Source: Pseudomonadota bacterium (GTDB lineage Bacteria > Pseudomonadota > Alphaproteobacteria > Rhodospirillales > Magnetospirillaceae). From it: a DNA stretch of 30,553 nucleotides. The stretch lies in NCBI GenBank assembly GCA_023458315.1, contig JAEXAH010000078.1, forward strand, positions 1-30,553. Reading direction: 5' to 3'. Under the pieces are notes generated by a model. It saw only the letters and a list, made by a program, of their open reading frames with translations. It did not search any database and was not told the DNA's origin. The position numbers and the translations under genes were made by a program. Below, piece after piece: positions 30,322-30,553 of the stretch; position 1 is the stretch's first letter; every line of letters starts with the position of its first letter.

Positions 30322-30553
30322 ATGAGTGCTGACCGCGAAAGCATGGAATTCGACGTTGTGGTTGTCGGTGCCGGGCCGAGCGGTCTGGCGGCGGCGATCC
30401 GGCTCAAGCAGGTGAACCCCGATCTGTCGGTGTGCGTGCTGGAAAAGGGCTCCGAGGTCGGCGCCCACATCCTGTCGGGCGCGGTGTTCGAGCCGCACGC
30501 TTTGGCCGAACTGTTCCCCGATTGGCGCGAGCGCGAGGCGCCGCTGCTGACCC
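30322..30553 (+). CDS. Electron transfer flavoprotein-ubiquinone oxidoreductase (N-terminal part)
   Basis: Seventy-seven codons are present before the right edge. The FAD-binding motif DVVVVGAGPSGLAAAIRLKQ (residues 10-29) is followed by LEKGSEVGAHILSGAVFEPH and ALAELFPDW, which is characteristic of ETF-QO rather than other flavoproteins. The enzyme transfers electrons from reduced EtfAB to the quinone pool at the membrane; the iron-sulfur and quinone parts lie outside the window. The ATG at 30322 lacks a strong ribosome site, and an in-frame ATG at 30343 is an alternative. It is separated from etfA by a strong terminator. Confidence 0.9.
   Translation, partial: MSADRESMEFDVVVVGAGPSGLAAAIRLKQVNPDLSVCVLEKGSEVGAHILSGAVFEPHALAELFPDWREREAPLLT

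Overview
The window is GC-rich, densely packed DNA that reads as the chromosome of an alphaproteobacterium, probably a Rhodospirillales member of the Magnetospirillum kind. This placement is an inference from the ATP-synthase zeta-inhibitor family, the DUF6134-like protein, the flagellar gene order, the codon bias and the REP-type palindromes; no rRNA or tRNA gene is present to confirm it. There is no integrase, IS element, phage gene or CRISPR array.

Layout. (1) Bases 1-3209 (minus) hold the N-terminal part of a very large FecR-domain, alanine-rich coiled-coil protein that runs off the left edge. Divergent from it is a secreted FGE/SUMF1-fold protein (3325-3993) that lacks the catalytic cysteines. 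(2) Bases 4139-13198 (minus) are a late flagellar block. It comprises flgD-flgE-(unknown)-flgN-like-flgK-flgL as one unit, and upstream of it flagellin, fliD, fliS and a small unknown protein. (3) Bases 13285-15572 (minus) hold two ECF sigma genes. One stands directly upstream of flagellin with no anti-sigma gene beside it. The other is in a tightly overlapping sigma / anti-sigma / periplasmic sensor operon. (4) Bases 15676-16458 (minus) hold three small proteins: an unknown, a divergent ATP-synthase zeta-inhibitor-like protein and a 43-residue His-tailed membrane peptide. (5) After a 402-base AT-rich divergent control region, everything from 16861 to the right edge is on the plus strand and concerns fatty-acid or acyl-CoA breakdown. 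The genes are SCP2-domain protein, DUF6134-like protein, FadL porin, FadD ligase, a MerR-family regulator, thiolase, FadN-type bifunctional enzyme, acyl-CoA dehydrogenase, thioesterase, HSDL2-like SDR, etfB, etfA and the start of ETF-ubiquinone oxidoreductase.

How it works together. FadL imports and FadD activates fatty acids. The dehydrogenase, bifunctional enzyme and thiolase run the beta-oxidation cycle, and electrons pass through EtfAB to ETF-QO and the quinone pool. ACGT-repeat operators stand in front of the SCP2 and FadL genes. The MerR-type (LiuR-like) regulator inside the block is the obvious candidate to bind them.

The least explained signals are these. Three GGCA-N5-TGCC palindromes are spaced exactly two helical turns apart upstream of the flagellin-linked ECF sigma gene. 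Both ECF genes share a GCCC-N2-GCGTATAAG element. A domain is shared between the anti-sigma protein and a stand-alone flagellar-operon protein. The SDR and SCP2 halves of the eukaryotic fusion HSDL2 are present as two separate genes of one lipid locus.
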